Shown here: piece after piece, positions 33,991 through 46,044 of the stretch
How positions within the stretch are numbered: position 1 is the stretch's first letter
Layout: the number at the start of each line of letters is the position of its first letter
Source: Ipomoea triloba
Lineage: Eukaryota > Streptophyta > Magnoliopsida > Solanales > Convolvulaceae
Direction of reading: 5' to 3'
DNA: 64,000 bases
NCBI RefSeq assembly: GCF_003576645.1
Contig: NC_044929.1
Location: forward strand, 21,217,098 to 21,281,097
Notes under the pieces: model-generated
Told to the model about the DNA's origin: nothing
What the model saw: the letters and a program-made list of their open reading frames with translations, nothing else
The model's database searches: none
Translations under genes and position numbers: made by a program

Positions 33991-35173
33991 TTTATTTACT
34001 ACATCCATTTCAATTTTCAATGATTCTATTGATATCTACCAAACAATTGAATTTGAATTCTCATCTTATTCTTTTCTTAGTGCACGTCCTCAACTATTTA
34101 TTTTTGTCACATTTAAATATTTAATGCACAAGTATATTTTTATAATATATTTGATTTTATTAGCAAAATATCCAACAATCACTTACCAAAAATATAATTA
34201 TTTTTTTTGAAAGACCAAAAATATAATTTTTCTCTCATCCAAATTGTTAAAAAGACAAACTTTAATATATAATATTGTGTATTTATATTTGAATAGATGA
34301 TGTTTCTCTTATAACAACCATATACAAGAAAATTTTACATTTTTCAATGAGTAATTACTAAAAAGAATTAATACTCGATTTGGTCTCTCAACTATTATGA
34401 TTTCACCACTTTAGTCAACTTTTAAATTTGTTCAACTTCATCCCTAACTATACAACTTTTACCTAAGATAGTCCTTTTCCAAACCAAAATAGTCTCAATT
34501 AGGATCATATTAGTTAATAATTACATAGTTGAGGATGAAATTTAATAAATTTTTAAAAAATCGGGACCAAAGTGGTGAAATCTAATAATTGAGAGGCCAA
34601 ATGTATTAACTCTACTAAAAATTTGATCGATAGGATCAAATATGGCAAAAATTAATTGTTAATGACCAAATATAAAAAGTAGATAATAATCGAGGGACTA
34701 AAAAGAAACACTGAAATAATTTTTGAAAACACAATATTGAAATAATTGATAAGTGAATTACTAATAGTGATGCAAGATTTAAATAAATTAATAAAAACCC
34801 TTGTTTTGAAGAAGAGTCAAACTCTGCATATGCAACGGAATCTAAATCAGTCATACTACAACAATTTTCTTTCTTTTTCTTCCCCCCTTGGACGAATAGA
34901 AAAGCATCCAAGTTTGTACATAACATTACCAAACAAGAGAAAAAGAAAAACCTAAATATACTGAAGAAAAAGGGTCAATAATCTCTCTCAAGTTTTGTGC
35001 AGTATCTATGTTTCTCAATGAGCTTTTGAGAGATCACCTAAGGTTTTTATGGTTTGTTAGCTACTATTTTTCTATTTTTTCTATTTTTCTATTTTTCTAT
35101 TTTTTTCTATTTTTCTATTTCTCTATTTTCTCAGCAGGTATACAAGTTTTTTTTTAGTTCTTTCCTAGCACTC
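33991..35173. other. Spacer and 3' side of the nucleotidyltransferase gene
   Basis: No gene seen. A foldback MITE occupies 34372-34610. A TTTTTCTA microsatellite at about 35066-35125 lies close to the gene end and probably in the 3' untranslated region. Confidence 0.4.
34372..34610. mobile_element. Foldback MITE
   Basis: TTAATACTCGATTTGGTCTC on the left mirrors GAGGCCAAATGTATTAAC on the right. Further in, ATTTCACCACTTTAGTC pairs with GACCAAAGTGGTGAAAT. The inverted arms cover most of the 240 bases. No coding content. Confidence 0.62.
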
Positions 35174-38100
35174 TCACATGGGCAGTGGTGGAAACTCATC
35201 TTCATTCTTCAGGTGGAATGACTGATCAGCAAACCTGAAAACACAAATCAGACAGCTCAAGAACATGTCGAGAAGCTACCGTTCTTTCTCTATATACCAA
35301 AAACTATAAAAACTTTCATACCTTTCTTTCCTACACAATTCTGGTTTTGCGCTTGGCTCTTTGTCAGAGAGAGTAGTTGGGGTACGATCACGGGAAGAGC
35401 CTGAGATAAAATCTTCGGGAATTTTTCCTAGAGATCCAAATTCAATTCCGCAGAGCAAATTTGAGAGACCATTTTCATCAGAATCTCCCGCTGGATGATG
35501 ATCATATTGGTTGGGTGTAGAAAACTTCCCGCGTTTTTTACAAGAAGGTTGAGCATGTGAGAACTCTTGGCTACCATCATTTTCCAAACAGTTCGCCTCG
35601 GACAACACTGGAACCCATCCATTGCTATTGGTGCCGTTATGGAACTGAACATCACTGCCAAATTCCTTGTTCCTACCCTTCGTTTTCCAAGGTCTCTCCC
35701 TGAAAGAGTGATCCTGTACGATAGTTCTAAAGTTAGTTCAAGACCAAATTGGAAGCACTTTATCCAAGTCATGCACTAAGATTTGGGCTAATAAGTAGAA
35801 AATGATCAAACTAAGCTAAAATGAAGAAGAAAATACCATATTTGGTACAAAAGGTTCTGGCAGTGGCGCTTTTGGTTTCTCTTTAGAACGAGTAACAGTG
35901 GATGGTGAATGGTTGGTCGGTGAGGAAACGAACGGCCTTACAATCACAGTACTCATATTTGTTTTAGCGACTGAATTTTGTCCAAGTGTACTTGATTGCT
36001 GAACAGCATTGCAGAACACCTTGTTTTGAAAGTGAGATTGTGTCGAAGGATCAAACAACGATGCCATGAATGCATAACCATGGCAACACTGACCATATAT
36101 CAAACTCCTAATGTGGCTGTCATAATCCCCAGTGAGGTCAGCTAAAGGATTCAAAACTTCCAAATCCCCAGCTATGCTAGCTAAGTCCCTTTCCCTAAAA
36201 TCGAGGGATAAGCTTTCTAAAATGCTGGTCTTTGGAGTAGAGGTTGCTGAATCACCAGAACATACGCTCTCACTGTAATCTGTCACAGACTGGTATATGC
36301 TGCTATTCTCCAAAGGAAACTCTCCTTGGTCTATCCATGAACCAAATCCTGGCTTCCCATAAACGTAATCAAATTGACCACTTTGGAAGACGGCCCAGTT
36401 CTTGCAACTCCCATTTACGGCACACGATTTAAGGGAGTGAAATTCGGGAGCGGAGTAATCTAGACCAGATAGAGAATCACTACAATTCCCACTTGTTGAA
36501 CAGTTAGACATGCTATTTGCAGAACTAGGATTTAAGGCATGGGGGCATGCAGGTTCATCTGTATCACCAGATAGACCATGTCCTGAAACAGTAGCCCCAA
36601 TTGTTAAGCTGCTACACTCAGAGACCGTTTTCATCAACTTGTTCGCTTCATTTCTTAATACTGAACCGCATTTATCTTCCCATTCAAAATTATCATTTTC
36701 ACAATAGCCAAATGATGAATTCAAAGGCATTTCATCCTCGGAGATAAATTCAGCAGGGGAAGGTGAAGACAATACCCCAGAACCATTAGGGCAAAATTTT
36801 AGGGAAGAGTGCTTCAAATTATAAAAACGATTGTGTCCATGCCTATCAATGGTGTTTGCAAAGAACTTTGTTATCCCATCTCCAATTTTATCTGGAGAGG
36901 ATAAGAGAATCCGGCCAAGCTTGCGGGCTCCATACTTGAAAGCACTACGTATGCGATAGTAATTGCCTGCACATAACCAAATTTAATAGGTTATACATGA
37001 TACAAAAGACCATCACAACTTAACAGTGCAAAGATCAAAAGTTTGTACATATTAAAGGACCATGGCATGATGACATGAGCAATTTATTACTGAACATCAT
37101 CTTAGCTTTTGTTTGGGGAATCAGAAAATTCTTTAAATTAGATGATGAGGGAGAGCATCATTGCTTATATTTTTTATAACTGAATAATCCCACTTGATCG
37201 GGAAATTTTCTTAGAGACTCTTTGATAATTCCAGTAAGCTTCTCTTTCAAACAAGAATATTGTTAACAAGTATTGACAATAGGAAGAGGAATTGAGTATT
37301 AAGAATCTTAATGTCATTAATGACACGACACAGTCACACAGGAAAAATTGATGGGTCCAAACTAAGTTTTCATATATTACAGAACAGATTGTAAATAAAA
37401 GTGATGGGATTAACTATCCTCTCATTATTCTTCATTAAATAACTAGAATTAACAGTACCTTCAAATTTAGTGGTTATCACTTTGTATGACCAAAAGGACA
37501 AAAATAGGTCATAATATTTTGCATTCATTCTCATTGATTCTCTACTAATCAAACAACTAAGGGGGGATTGGTTCCATAGTACAGGTTTATTTTCCAACTA
37601 ACAGAAAAATCTTGTACAAATTAAGTAAATCATAGAAGTTCATTGTACCTCGATGAACACTGCGCCCAAGATTGTTGGTTTCATTCAATGGGTCAATTAT
37701 ATTGAGATGCTTTTGTTTAAATACTCTTGTGTTACCAATGACTCTTGATGGAGCTGAGAACATTTCCATACAATTCCTCAAAAATTCTTCGCTAAGCAAC
37801 AGATTCCCTCCATTGTCAGGTATGCTAACTGCAAATGAGAAAGAATCCAATGATGAGTAAACTGGCAAAATAAAGAAACACAATTCATCATCCACCTGAA
37901 CAGAAATGTACTCAGTAATTAAAAAAGAATTATCCATCCACAAATCCACACTCACAGAAAGAGATAAATGGCATATGCACAAGTGTGCAAACACATACCA
38001 AATTCACAAACATTAAAGAACAGCCAGCTTTAAAGGATAAAGTTACTGCTTACCCACAATCTCAGGAAGGGATGCCTTGCAAACCGGTCCATTCAAACTA

Positions 38101-39028
38101 ATGCAGTATTTCTCCCAATCAAACCTGCTGTAATAATCCAAAAATCTATAGAGAACCTAAAAGAATTTGAACAACTATAATCAGCTAGACTTGCAAATAC
38201 TTCTCCATCATAGACAAAGTAAGCATGTTAAGTCACTGGCAATTACCGCTAGAGGACCATTTAAGGATGAATGGAAAAACTGGAAGATATATAAGATCAG
38301 TGTTTCCAATGCATATGTAGAAATCAAACCATGATGAGAACCAAGAATCCGGCTTTCATAATAACACCAAGATTTTATCAGCATAATACTGTGCTTAAAG
38401 AGATGATTCTTGCCAACGAGACGATCCACCTGGATGGGATTGTACAAACAGAAAAATTAGCAAGAACAAAAAATAATCACCAGAAATAATAGTCCAGGAA
38501 CCAATCATTCTTTCATTGCACCATGCCACCATAGCTGTTCAATGTATTCAATGCTTTACCTGCTCAAGGAAACAGAGTGAGCAGAGACCTCCTAACTGAT
38601 TAAAAGATAGATCAATGACAATATCCTGTATCAGACATTTAACAAGTTTGACCTGCCATCAGAAATCCAATCATCTTAGTAGAAGGAGATGCCAAAGATC
38701 ATTAAAAAGGGTTTAGAAGTACAATACAACGCATAAATGATTACATTTGAAGATATGTTTTGTTTTCAAGTTATGCATAAGGCTATCAACTAACCCATCG
38801 CCTAAACCCACTCATTCCGATACCCATATTAATCCCCACCCTACCCCATCACCATCACAACCCACCCCCGCTTCACCTCCTTTGGTCAACCACACAAATC
38901 ATCTTCTTTTATCCAAACTCTCTAATCATCACTACATTGACATACAACTGACCACACCCCACCACCACCTATGATCCACCAGCCGTAACCAACTTCTTTA
39001 AAATCTCATTATTGTCAATTCATGCACT

Positions 39029-39071
<43 letters not shown>

Positions 39072-39905
39072 AAANNNNNNNNNNNNNNNNNNNNNNNNNN
39101 NNNNNNNNNNNNNNNNNNNNNNNNNNNNNNNNNNNNNNNNNNNNNNNNNNNNNNNNNNNNNNNNNNNNNNNNNNNNNNNNNNNNNNNNNNNNNNNNNNNN
39201 NNNNNNNNNNNNNNNNNNNNNNNNNNNNNNNNNNNNNNNNNNNNNNNNNNNNNNNNNNNTTTTTTTTTTTTTTTTTTTTTTTGGTATTTCTTGAATAAAA
39301 AAATTATATGGCTTTAGATTTTAGAACCCCACTCAACTTATAAAATAAGATAAACTATCAAGTATCAGATGAAAGACAACCTCGGCATCAATGAATTGAG
39401 TATCCTTGACTTCATATTCAACATTTTCTTTCTTCTCTTCTTCCCGTAGAAGAGCAAGGACATCATGCACCAAAAATTCTTCAGTATTAGGAGCAGTAAG
39501 AGCAGTCAAATCTATATCTCCATCAGGAAGATAAGTCTTAAGAGGCACTGATCCATATGGGAAAACCTATAAAATTAGCAAATATATTAAATGAAACTTA
39601 TCTATTAAATCAAATAGGATTTTGATGTTTTATAAGTATTAATAAATAAATAAAGTTAATAAACCAAAATATTGGTATTACTGCCTCAACACAAGACTGT
39701 AATCAAGTAAAAAAATTATTGTGTGCCGAAGTTCTAGCACCCAATCAATCCTCTAAAAGCAAACATCAGCTGATAACAGTTGGATAATAAATTTCATCAA
39801 GTTTTTAGACAGACAAAAAAAAAATGGAGCTGATATACTGCATCCTATAGCATCACTATTCCCATTCAGAATATCATGGATAATATTTTTTGAAAACTAT
39901 CATGG

Positions 39906-39944
<39 letters not shown>

Positions 39945-40973
39945 CAACTCACATATACGAGATGCTAAAATAGGGCAAAAGCTATACTGCTAATTAGTTT
40001 GTGCAGGAATGAACATATTGGTTCACATAAGAGTGCATGTAAAATATCAAAGGTAGTCATTCATGTTCAATGTAATTTCAATAATATTTTTGTCACAGTT
40101 GCATATCAGCATATGTATGTGATCAAATAGTTTCTTGGTCCATCAATGGCACTTCTGGATTAAAAGGAACTTAAAGAGGGACACCATTTGCTGCTCAAAC
40201 TGCGGCAACAATTGCTATCCGTATAGTAGTGGATCAAGGTATGCAAAGAGCAGAAGTCATGACTAAATGGACAACAAAACCTAGACTTAACAGAGCATTG
40301 GAAATGAAATTGATACACCAAAAGCAGTTTCAAGCAGTTGAAATTGAATACTTAAATCGTTAAAACAGGCCAATCTTGCACAAAGCCTCTCCATAACAGT
40401 CACCTTATGCTTCAAATGGGCAACAAAATCTAGACTTAACATAGCATTGGAAATGAAATTGATACACTCATACACTAAAAACAGTTTTCAAGGGGTTGAA
40501 AATTGAAATTGAATACTAAAATCATTAGAACACCGCCAATCTTGCATAAAACTCCATAACAGTCACCTTATGCTTCAAATGCAAAACGAAATCTAGACTT
40601 AAAAGAGCAGTCAAAAAAATGAAATTTTACACACTAACACTGCTCACTCCATCCACAAACACAACATACACGCAGAATCACACAGGCAACACAAAAGCAA
40701 GGCATGCAAAGAGCAAAAAGGAGATGGAAAAGCATCGAATTATACCTCACAGGCAAGAGAATCTCTGATCAGCTTCTGGATATACTCCATGACGTCCTTC
40801 CTCTTCTCCTCGGAATCCATGGTTGGGTGGATACAATTCACCAACTCTTGGATCATTTCCTCGGCCGAAGCCCAGCATTCCTCAGCAATGGCAGACGGAT
40901 CAGGATGAGTGATCCCCAAACGGTCCTCCATTCCCGCCCCTCTGGGCCCACCACCACCACCGCAATACCCCAT
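35174..40973 (-). CDS. Nucleotidyltransferase / PAP-OAS1 substrate-binding domain protein (9 exons, 851 aa)
   Basis: Minus-strand exons: 40973-40746, 39566-39381, 38652-38560, 38429-38247, 38156-38054, 37828-37649, 36966-35837, 35713-35322, 35234-35174; 2556 nt with a closed frame. Polymerase-beta-like fold: GS at 81-82 ([14 protein letters not shown]), catalytic pair D93 and D95 in PDGDIDL, and a probable third acidic residue, D152, in IVIDLSFNQ. The PAP/OAS1 region holds [20 protein letters not shown] and later [19 protein letters not shown]. The C-terminal 450 residues are Ser/Asn-rich and poorly conserved. This is the plant family that includes Arabidopsis At3g61690-type proteins, related to non-canonical poly(A) polymerases; substrate and role are not established. 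The start was chosen as MGYCGGGG; a longer in-frame start is possible but less likely. Exon 6 uses the acceptor TTTGCAG, because the two upstream acceptors give a stop or extra residues. The 185-N gap lies in intron 2. Confidence 0.92.
39075..39259. other. Assembly gap (185 N) inside intron 2 of the nucleotidyltransferase gene
   Basis: The N block is bordered on the left by about 35 T followed by 10 A and on the right by about 22 T, so a homopolymer broke the assembly. Both flanks lie between exon 2 and exon 3, so no exon has to be missing: the coding frame closes across the gap. Confidence 0.98.
39905..39943. repeat. (AT)n microsatellite in intron 1 of the nucleotidyltransferase gene
   Basis: About 19 AT units between exon 1 and exon 2. 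Unremarkable. Confidence 0.9.
40262..40640. repeat. Direct repeats (two and a partial third copy, period about 150-165) in intron 1
   Basis: Phrases such as ACAACAAAACCTAGACTTAA (from 40271), its variant from 40421 and GCAAAACGAAATCTAGACTT (from 40581) mark the start of each unit. GCATTGGAAATGAAATTGAT and CTCCATAACAGTCACCTTAT recur in the first two. The copies diverge by substitutions and short indels, so this is an older duplication. Confidence 0.7.
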
Positions 40974-41562
40974 AATAACAGAACCCCCAAAACCCCAAAC
41001 GCGGAAACTCACACACCTAGGGTTTTCACTTCTCAGACCACAACACACGCAAAATCCTAGAGATAAACCATACAGCGGGAGAGGGGTTTTATACACAAAA
41101 TCATGAAATTGGAAAGGAAAGTAAAACTGATCAACAAATATCTCAAATGACGATGTCTGTGTATATACATACACAGCTCAGAATCCTCAGATATCTGTGA
41201 TCAGCTTGTATGAATGAATGAATGTCAGAGAAGAAACGAGAAGAGAAAATTCACAGATAAGAGACAACTCAAAATTGTCTCCCCTCTCAACTCCCCCCCA
41301 CCCTACCTGCAACACCCCACCACCCCTCCTTATCAGTTCTTCTTCTTCTTCAGAATTTAGGGGGAAAAACAAAAGAAAAAATACAAATAAACCTGCATAT
41401 CCGTCAGACCTCTTGCTATTTATGCATTGAATTTCAGACTTTTCAGTTTGGATAATTTCTCTCTCTTCGTGACTGCGCATATACATACAGGGGGCGGTGA
41501 TTTCGGTTATTAAAAAAATCAGAACAAAATCTAAAAACAGTAATCTAAACTTAAAAATCATA
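40974..41562 (-). promoter_or_regulatory. Leader and promoter region of the nucleotidyltransferase gene
   Basis: Upstream of the ATG at 40973 on the minus strand. CT/CA-rich tracts at 41280-41350 (plus strand CTCCCCCCCACCCTACC, TTCTTCTTCTTCTTC) are likely leader sequence. No TATA box was assigned with confidence. The MITE at 41563 marks the outer edge. Confidence 0.35.
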
Positions 41563-41929
41563 GGAAAAAGTGTCAAATAGGCCACTGAACTTATTGCTTT
41601 TGTGCAATTGGGTCATTGAACTTAAAAAGTGTGCAATTCAACCATCAAACAAGCAAAATTTGTGCAATTGGATCATTTTTACAAAAATTTTTAATTCAAT
41701 TTGAGTTAAAAACATTTCAATATTGACTCCCAACTAGTATTGTAGAAGAAAATGTCACTTTTAATACATATATGTTAGTAATATAATTGAATTTTACCAG
41801 AAAATTTTTGTAAAAATGGTCCAATTGCACAAATTTTGATTGTTTGATGGCTGAATTGCACACTTTTTAAGTTCAATGGCCCAATTGCACAAAAGCGATA
41901 AGTTCAGTGACCTATTTGACACTTTTTCC
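41563..41929. mobile_element. Foldback MULE-type MITE with 10-base flanking duplication
   Basis: Starts GGAAAAAGTGTCAAATAGGCC and ends GGTGACCTATTTGACACTTTTTCC-type complement; the arms (about 140 bases each) pair over nearly their whole length. The flanks are both AAAAATCATA (41553-41562, 41930-41939), consistent with a 9-bp MULE duplication plus one matching base. It sits 590 bases upstream of the nucleotidyltransferase start. Confidence 0.85.
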
Positions 41930-41939
41930 AAAAATCATA

Positions 41940-43309
41940 TTACCAAGATAAAATAATATTCGTTTTTAATTAAAACGGTAATGAAATTACATAGTCGTGT
42001 TTTTAAAAAAATTCAACTAAATACTAGCTATTATTTTGATTTTCGTTTTTGGTGTGTAAACAGATGAACCAAACATACCTTTAATTTTAATTTTGGCGTG
42101 TCAATTACTGTTTTTTTTTTTTTTTAGTTTGAATATGATATCTGATTATTAAAATTTTGACACTTTATGTATATTCCTAAATATTAAGAATGACAATTTT
42201 TGGAAGGAATACCCAAATTAGTCGGTATGTTAAAAGATTACAAGTTTGACCATCGGCCCTAGCAAAAGCGTTACATTGTTTGTTGTTTTTTTGTTTTTTT
42301 TTTGAGCTTATCAATTAGGATTCATTTTTTTAGCTTAGCGGAATTACCTAAACAAAAGTTAGTAATTTATATGATATTATTTTTCGTAAAATAGCTAGGT
42401 TAAAGTAATTAATGCTTGTGGATTCTTATTTCCAAAATAGTATTGAATTATTTTTTTTTATTACTGGCACGATGTATTGTGATATTTCTAGTTAATGAAT
42501 TTAATCTTTTTATGTCAAAAAATCTTAATTTTAGATATTCATCTTTTGAATATGATAATACTCCCATCATCTCATATTTTCTATTTGATTCCATTCCATT
42601 TTAAGAGAGGACATTATACGATAATTCAACCGAGAGAACGTTAATAAAATGATCATCCAAAAATAAAAATCATGCTTTATCTATTCAGTCATCTCTTTTG
42701 AGTACCGGGGCAATGATTTAGATTTGTCATTGTGCTCAAGTGCTCCATTAATTTGATGAAAAGATGCAATGTGATTAGGCTAAAATACTAAAAGTTGACT
42801 CGCAACTTAATTTAAGATTTTGACTTCAAAATTGAGTTTTAGCTCAACCAATATAAACGCAAAAAAGTCCAAAGATAATTTGATTAAATCAAAAAGGTCA
42901 ATAGACAATTATTAAGAGTCAAACTATGAATCTTGTAGTTAAGTCAATTAGTCCCGGTCAGTATTAATCCAATTTAAGCTTTTATAAACATGATAACAAA
43001 CGAATTGAATCATTCATTTGGTATGACCAATTCATAAGCTTACGACTTGCGGCCTCGTGTACTGACCGTGATCTTGCCATTTTCTTTACGGCTTTCGTTG
43101 TAATAAAAATTGGAATTTTTTGGGCGGAATTTAAGGATCTATAATGCGAACCCACTGGAATTCGTTATACTTGCTTCTCATTGCTCAACTGAATTCACTT
43201 TTCCTCAAAATGTTTCCTTAAGTCAAGGCCTCAAAACTCCTTTTAATTTATATAAATGTTTCTTTTCAAATATACAATACAAAAAAGAATGCAAAAAGAA
43301 CCAAACAAG
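41940..43309. other. Spacer before the Helitron helicase relic
   Basis: AT-rich; no gene. The 5' end of the Helitron must lie here or further left, but no TCTATA... start preceded by A was recognised with confidence. Confidence 0.4.
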
Positions 43310-45416
43310 TGTGCAAAGCAACTAACTTATGCAGAGATGCCAACAAAGTTTGTTTGGAAACAATCAACAATGGAATTTGTTCCAAGACAACAAGGATTCT
43401 CAATTGGTCGAGTTTTTTATGTTTCTCCTGGAAGTGGTGAGATATCTTTTGAATGTAATCCGAGGGCCTACGTGTTATAATGACTTAAGAACAATCAATG
43501 GGTTGTTGTATTACCGTGATGCATGTTATGCACTTGGGCTATTATATTGGAAAACGACAAAAAATATATTGATGAAATTGTTGAAGCAAGTCAGTGGGCA
43601 ACTACAGGAGAGTTAAGAAATTTATTCACAACATTGTTATCCTCAAATTGTTTAAGCCGTCCAGAAGGGGTTTGGGACAAATGTTAGACATATATGTCCA
43701 ATGATATTTTGTACAAACAACGTAACATATTGAACTTCCAAGGTATGTATTTATCTATTTTCTTTAATATTTTATTTAATGTCTAATATTATTAGTTCCA
43801 AGATGGTGATACTTTTCTAACATATATTGTTTAATATTTTTTAGATTTAGTCCTTAGTGTTGATGAAATAAAAAATCAAGCATTAGTTGAGATTGAGAAA
43901 TTGTTGAAAAAATGTGGGAAGAGCCTACATGATTACCAACAAATGCCAATTCCAGATTTTGACTGTTTGATGCATGAATAGGTTGGTGTATGATGAGATG
44001 TGTTACGATAAAACAGAAATTAAAGAAAAGCACAAAAAGTTGGTATCAAATCTAACACCTGAGCAGCATGATGTCTACAACACAATAATGAATGATATAA
44101 ATTCAAATCAAGGAGGAGTTTTTTTTTTTTTTTTGTCTACGGTTATGGAGGAACTAGAATGGCATTTGTTTGGAAAACTCTTTCGGCAGCATTGAGATCA
44201 AAGAGAGAAATAGTTCTTAATGTTGCTTCAAGTGGTATAGCTTCTCTATTATTACCCGGCGGAAGGAGTACGCATTCAAGGTTTACAATTCCCCTAAACC
44301 CAAATGAGGATTCAACATGTAATATCAAACAAGGTAGCCATCTTGCAGAACTCATTATTAAGTGCAAACTTATAATTTGGGATGAAGCACCAATGATGCA
44401 TAAGCATTGCTTTGAAGCACTTGATAGAAGTATGCATGATGTAATGCATTTTTGCAATCCAAAAATTTTAGAGATGCCTTTCGGAGGGAAAACTATTGTA
44501 TTTGACGAAGAGTTTCGGCAAATTTTGCCAGTTATCTCAAAAGGAAGTAGACATGATATTATTAATGCAACAATAAATGCATCTTACTTGTGGTCGTACT
44601 GTAAAGTGTTACGTCTAACAAAAAATATGCGACTTCAAAGCTCATCCTCAAATAGTGATTATGAAAAGCTAAATCAATTCTCAGAACAGATTGCGAACAT
44701 AGGAGATGGAGAAATTCAGGGGCAAACAATTGGATGTGAAGACATTACTATTCCAGAAGAGAAATTGTTGAAATGTTCTAGAGATCCCATTGCAACTATT
44801 GTGGAAAGTACATATCCATGCTCCAATATTTTTTATGATCCAACATACTTGGAAAAGAGGACAATATTGCCTCCAACACTTGATGTGGTTGACTCTATCA
44901 ATGAATATATAACTTCTTTAAACACATATGAAGGAAATACATATTTCAGCTTTGACAGTGCTTGAAAATCATATTCAAATATTGATCTATTAGTTGATGT
45001 GCACAAGCCTGAATTTTTGAATGGGATCAAGTGTTCTGGTGTGCTTAATCATGAACTCAGGCTGAAAGTAGGTATTCCGGTTATGCTCTTGAGAAATATT
45101 GACCACTCAGTTGGTTGTGTAATGGGACAAGGATGATTATTACTAAACTTGAAAATCATGTTTCAGAAGCAAAGGTATTATATTATCTGGAAGCAGTCAT
45201 AAAATCTTGATTCCAAGAATGTCATTAAATCCTTCAGATTTGAGACTGCCTTTTAAATTTCAAAGAAGAAAATTCTCTCTAATCGTCTCTTATGCAATGA
45301 CGATTAACAAGAGTCAAGGTCAATCATTTTCTCACGTAGGCTTCTTTTTTAAAAGACTAGTATTTAGACATGGACAATTATATGTTGCTGCTTCAAGAGT
45401 TACCAACCCAAATTGA
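43310..45416 (+). pseudogene. Decayed Helitron Pif1-type helicase reading frame
   Basis: Pieces in several frames read in order: LTYAEMPTKFVWKQ and PRQQGFSIGRVFYVSPGSGE near 43325-43440, YYRDACYALGLL near 43510, then TPEQHDVYNTIMNDI near 44060, the P-loop region YGYGGTRMAF at 44137, LIIWDEAPMMHKHCFEALDR (motif II) near 44370, PFGGKTIVFDEEFRQILPV, and finally SYAMTINKSQGQSFSHVGFF and VAASRV near 45290-45400. These are family signatures of the Helitron helicase. The P-loop lacks the GKT lysine (reads GTRMA), a T run breaks the frame near 44120, and stops occur at 43480 and 44963, so it is not functional. Confidence 0.85.
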
Positions 45417-45464
45417 AGATTTTGATTTGTGATAAGGAGAACACCCAAAGTAATTCCACAACAA

Positions 45465-45568
45465 CCCAATGGGGTAGCTCAAGTGGCAAATAAGCTCTCT
45501 TTGTGGGGAAGAATTTCGGGGGCCTTCCGGAGCGAACTTGGGTGGACCTTTTACCAAAAAAAAAAAAA
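45465..45568 (+). mobile_element. tRNA-derived SINE, family A, internally deleted, inserted in the Helitron helicase
   Basis: Begins CCCAATGGGGTAGCTCAAGTG, as at 9064, but lacks the part with box B between TTTCGGG and GGCCTTCCGG. It ends in a 13-A run. The flanking duplication ATTCCACAACAA is at 45453-45464 and 45569-45580. The insertion splits the helicase C-terminus: the codons before read CDKENTQ, those after NIVYKEVFQSL. Confidence 0.85.
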
Positions 45569-45712
45569 ATTCCACAACAAACATTGTATATAAAGAGGTT
45601 TTTCAAAGTTTGTAAGATGTTATTATAATATTGCATCATAGTTTTATTCATACAATTCTATGATTTTCCATTTTGTAAATTTCTCCTTTAATTCATCATA
45701 TCATAATTGTTG

Positions 45713-45739
45713 CCGTGTATCGCACGGGTAAAACACTAG
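45713..45739 (+). mobile_element. Helitron 3' terminus (hairpin and CTAG)
   Basis: The hairpin CCGTG-TATCG-CACGG at 45713-45727 is followed 8 bases later by CTAG at 45736-45739 and then T. Same layout as at 10282-10309. With the helicase relic just upstream it is the end of a once-autonomous Helitron. The sequence before it is AT-rich as in other elements. Confidence 0.82.
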
Positions 45740-45763
45740 TTCTAGTTTATTTTAGTAGTATAA

Positions 45764-46044
45764 GAGCATCCATAATAGTTAAATTTTTTTTTTTTAGTTT
45801 TTTAGAAGTTTTTGTAAGTATGATTAAGAAAGAGAATATTAGAAGAAAGATAAGAATAAAATAAAATGAAACTGATTTTATAAAACAAAAAAAAAATTAT
45901 CAGAGGTCGAGGATGGAGAAACAATTCACATGGGCCCACATTTATGCAAAAATCAATTCATTTGCATGCGATTTGTTTTCCCTCTCTTTCATGGTGTCAC
46001 TTTTATCCTCAAAAAATGTGAATAAACTACTGATAAGGGTGCTC
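45764..46044. mobile_element. Harbinger/Tourist-type MITE with TAA target duplication (copy 2)
   Basis: Starts GAGCATCCATAATAG and ends AAGGGTGCTC; flanking TAA at 45761-45763 and 46045-46047. Similar in ends and layout to 6832-7212. It lies only 25 bases beyond the Helitron end. Confidence 0.75.

Noticed and set aside
38747..38974. Pro/His/Thr-rich 75-codon frame
   Set aside because: Low-complexity intronic sequence next to the assembly gap; no homology signal.
44159..44965. A functional host Pif1 helicase gene
   Set aside because: It is in the context of a Helitron 3' end, has stops and frame breaks on both sides, and lacks the P-loop lysine.
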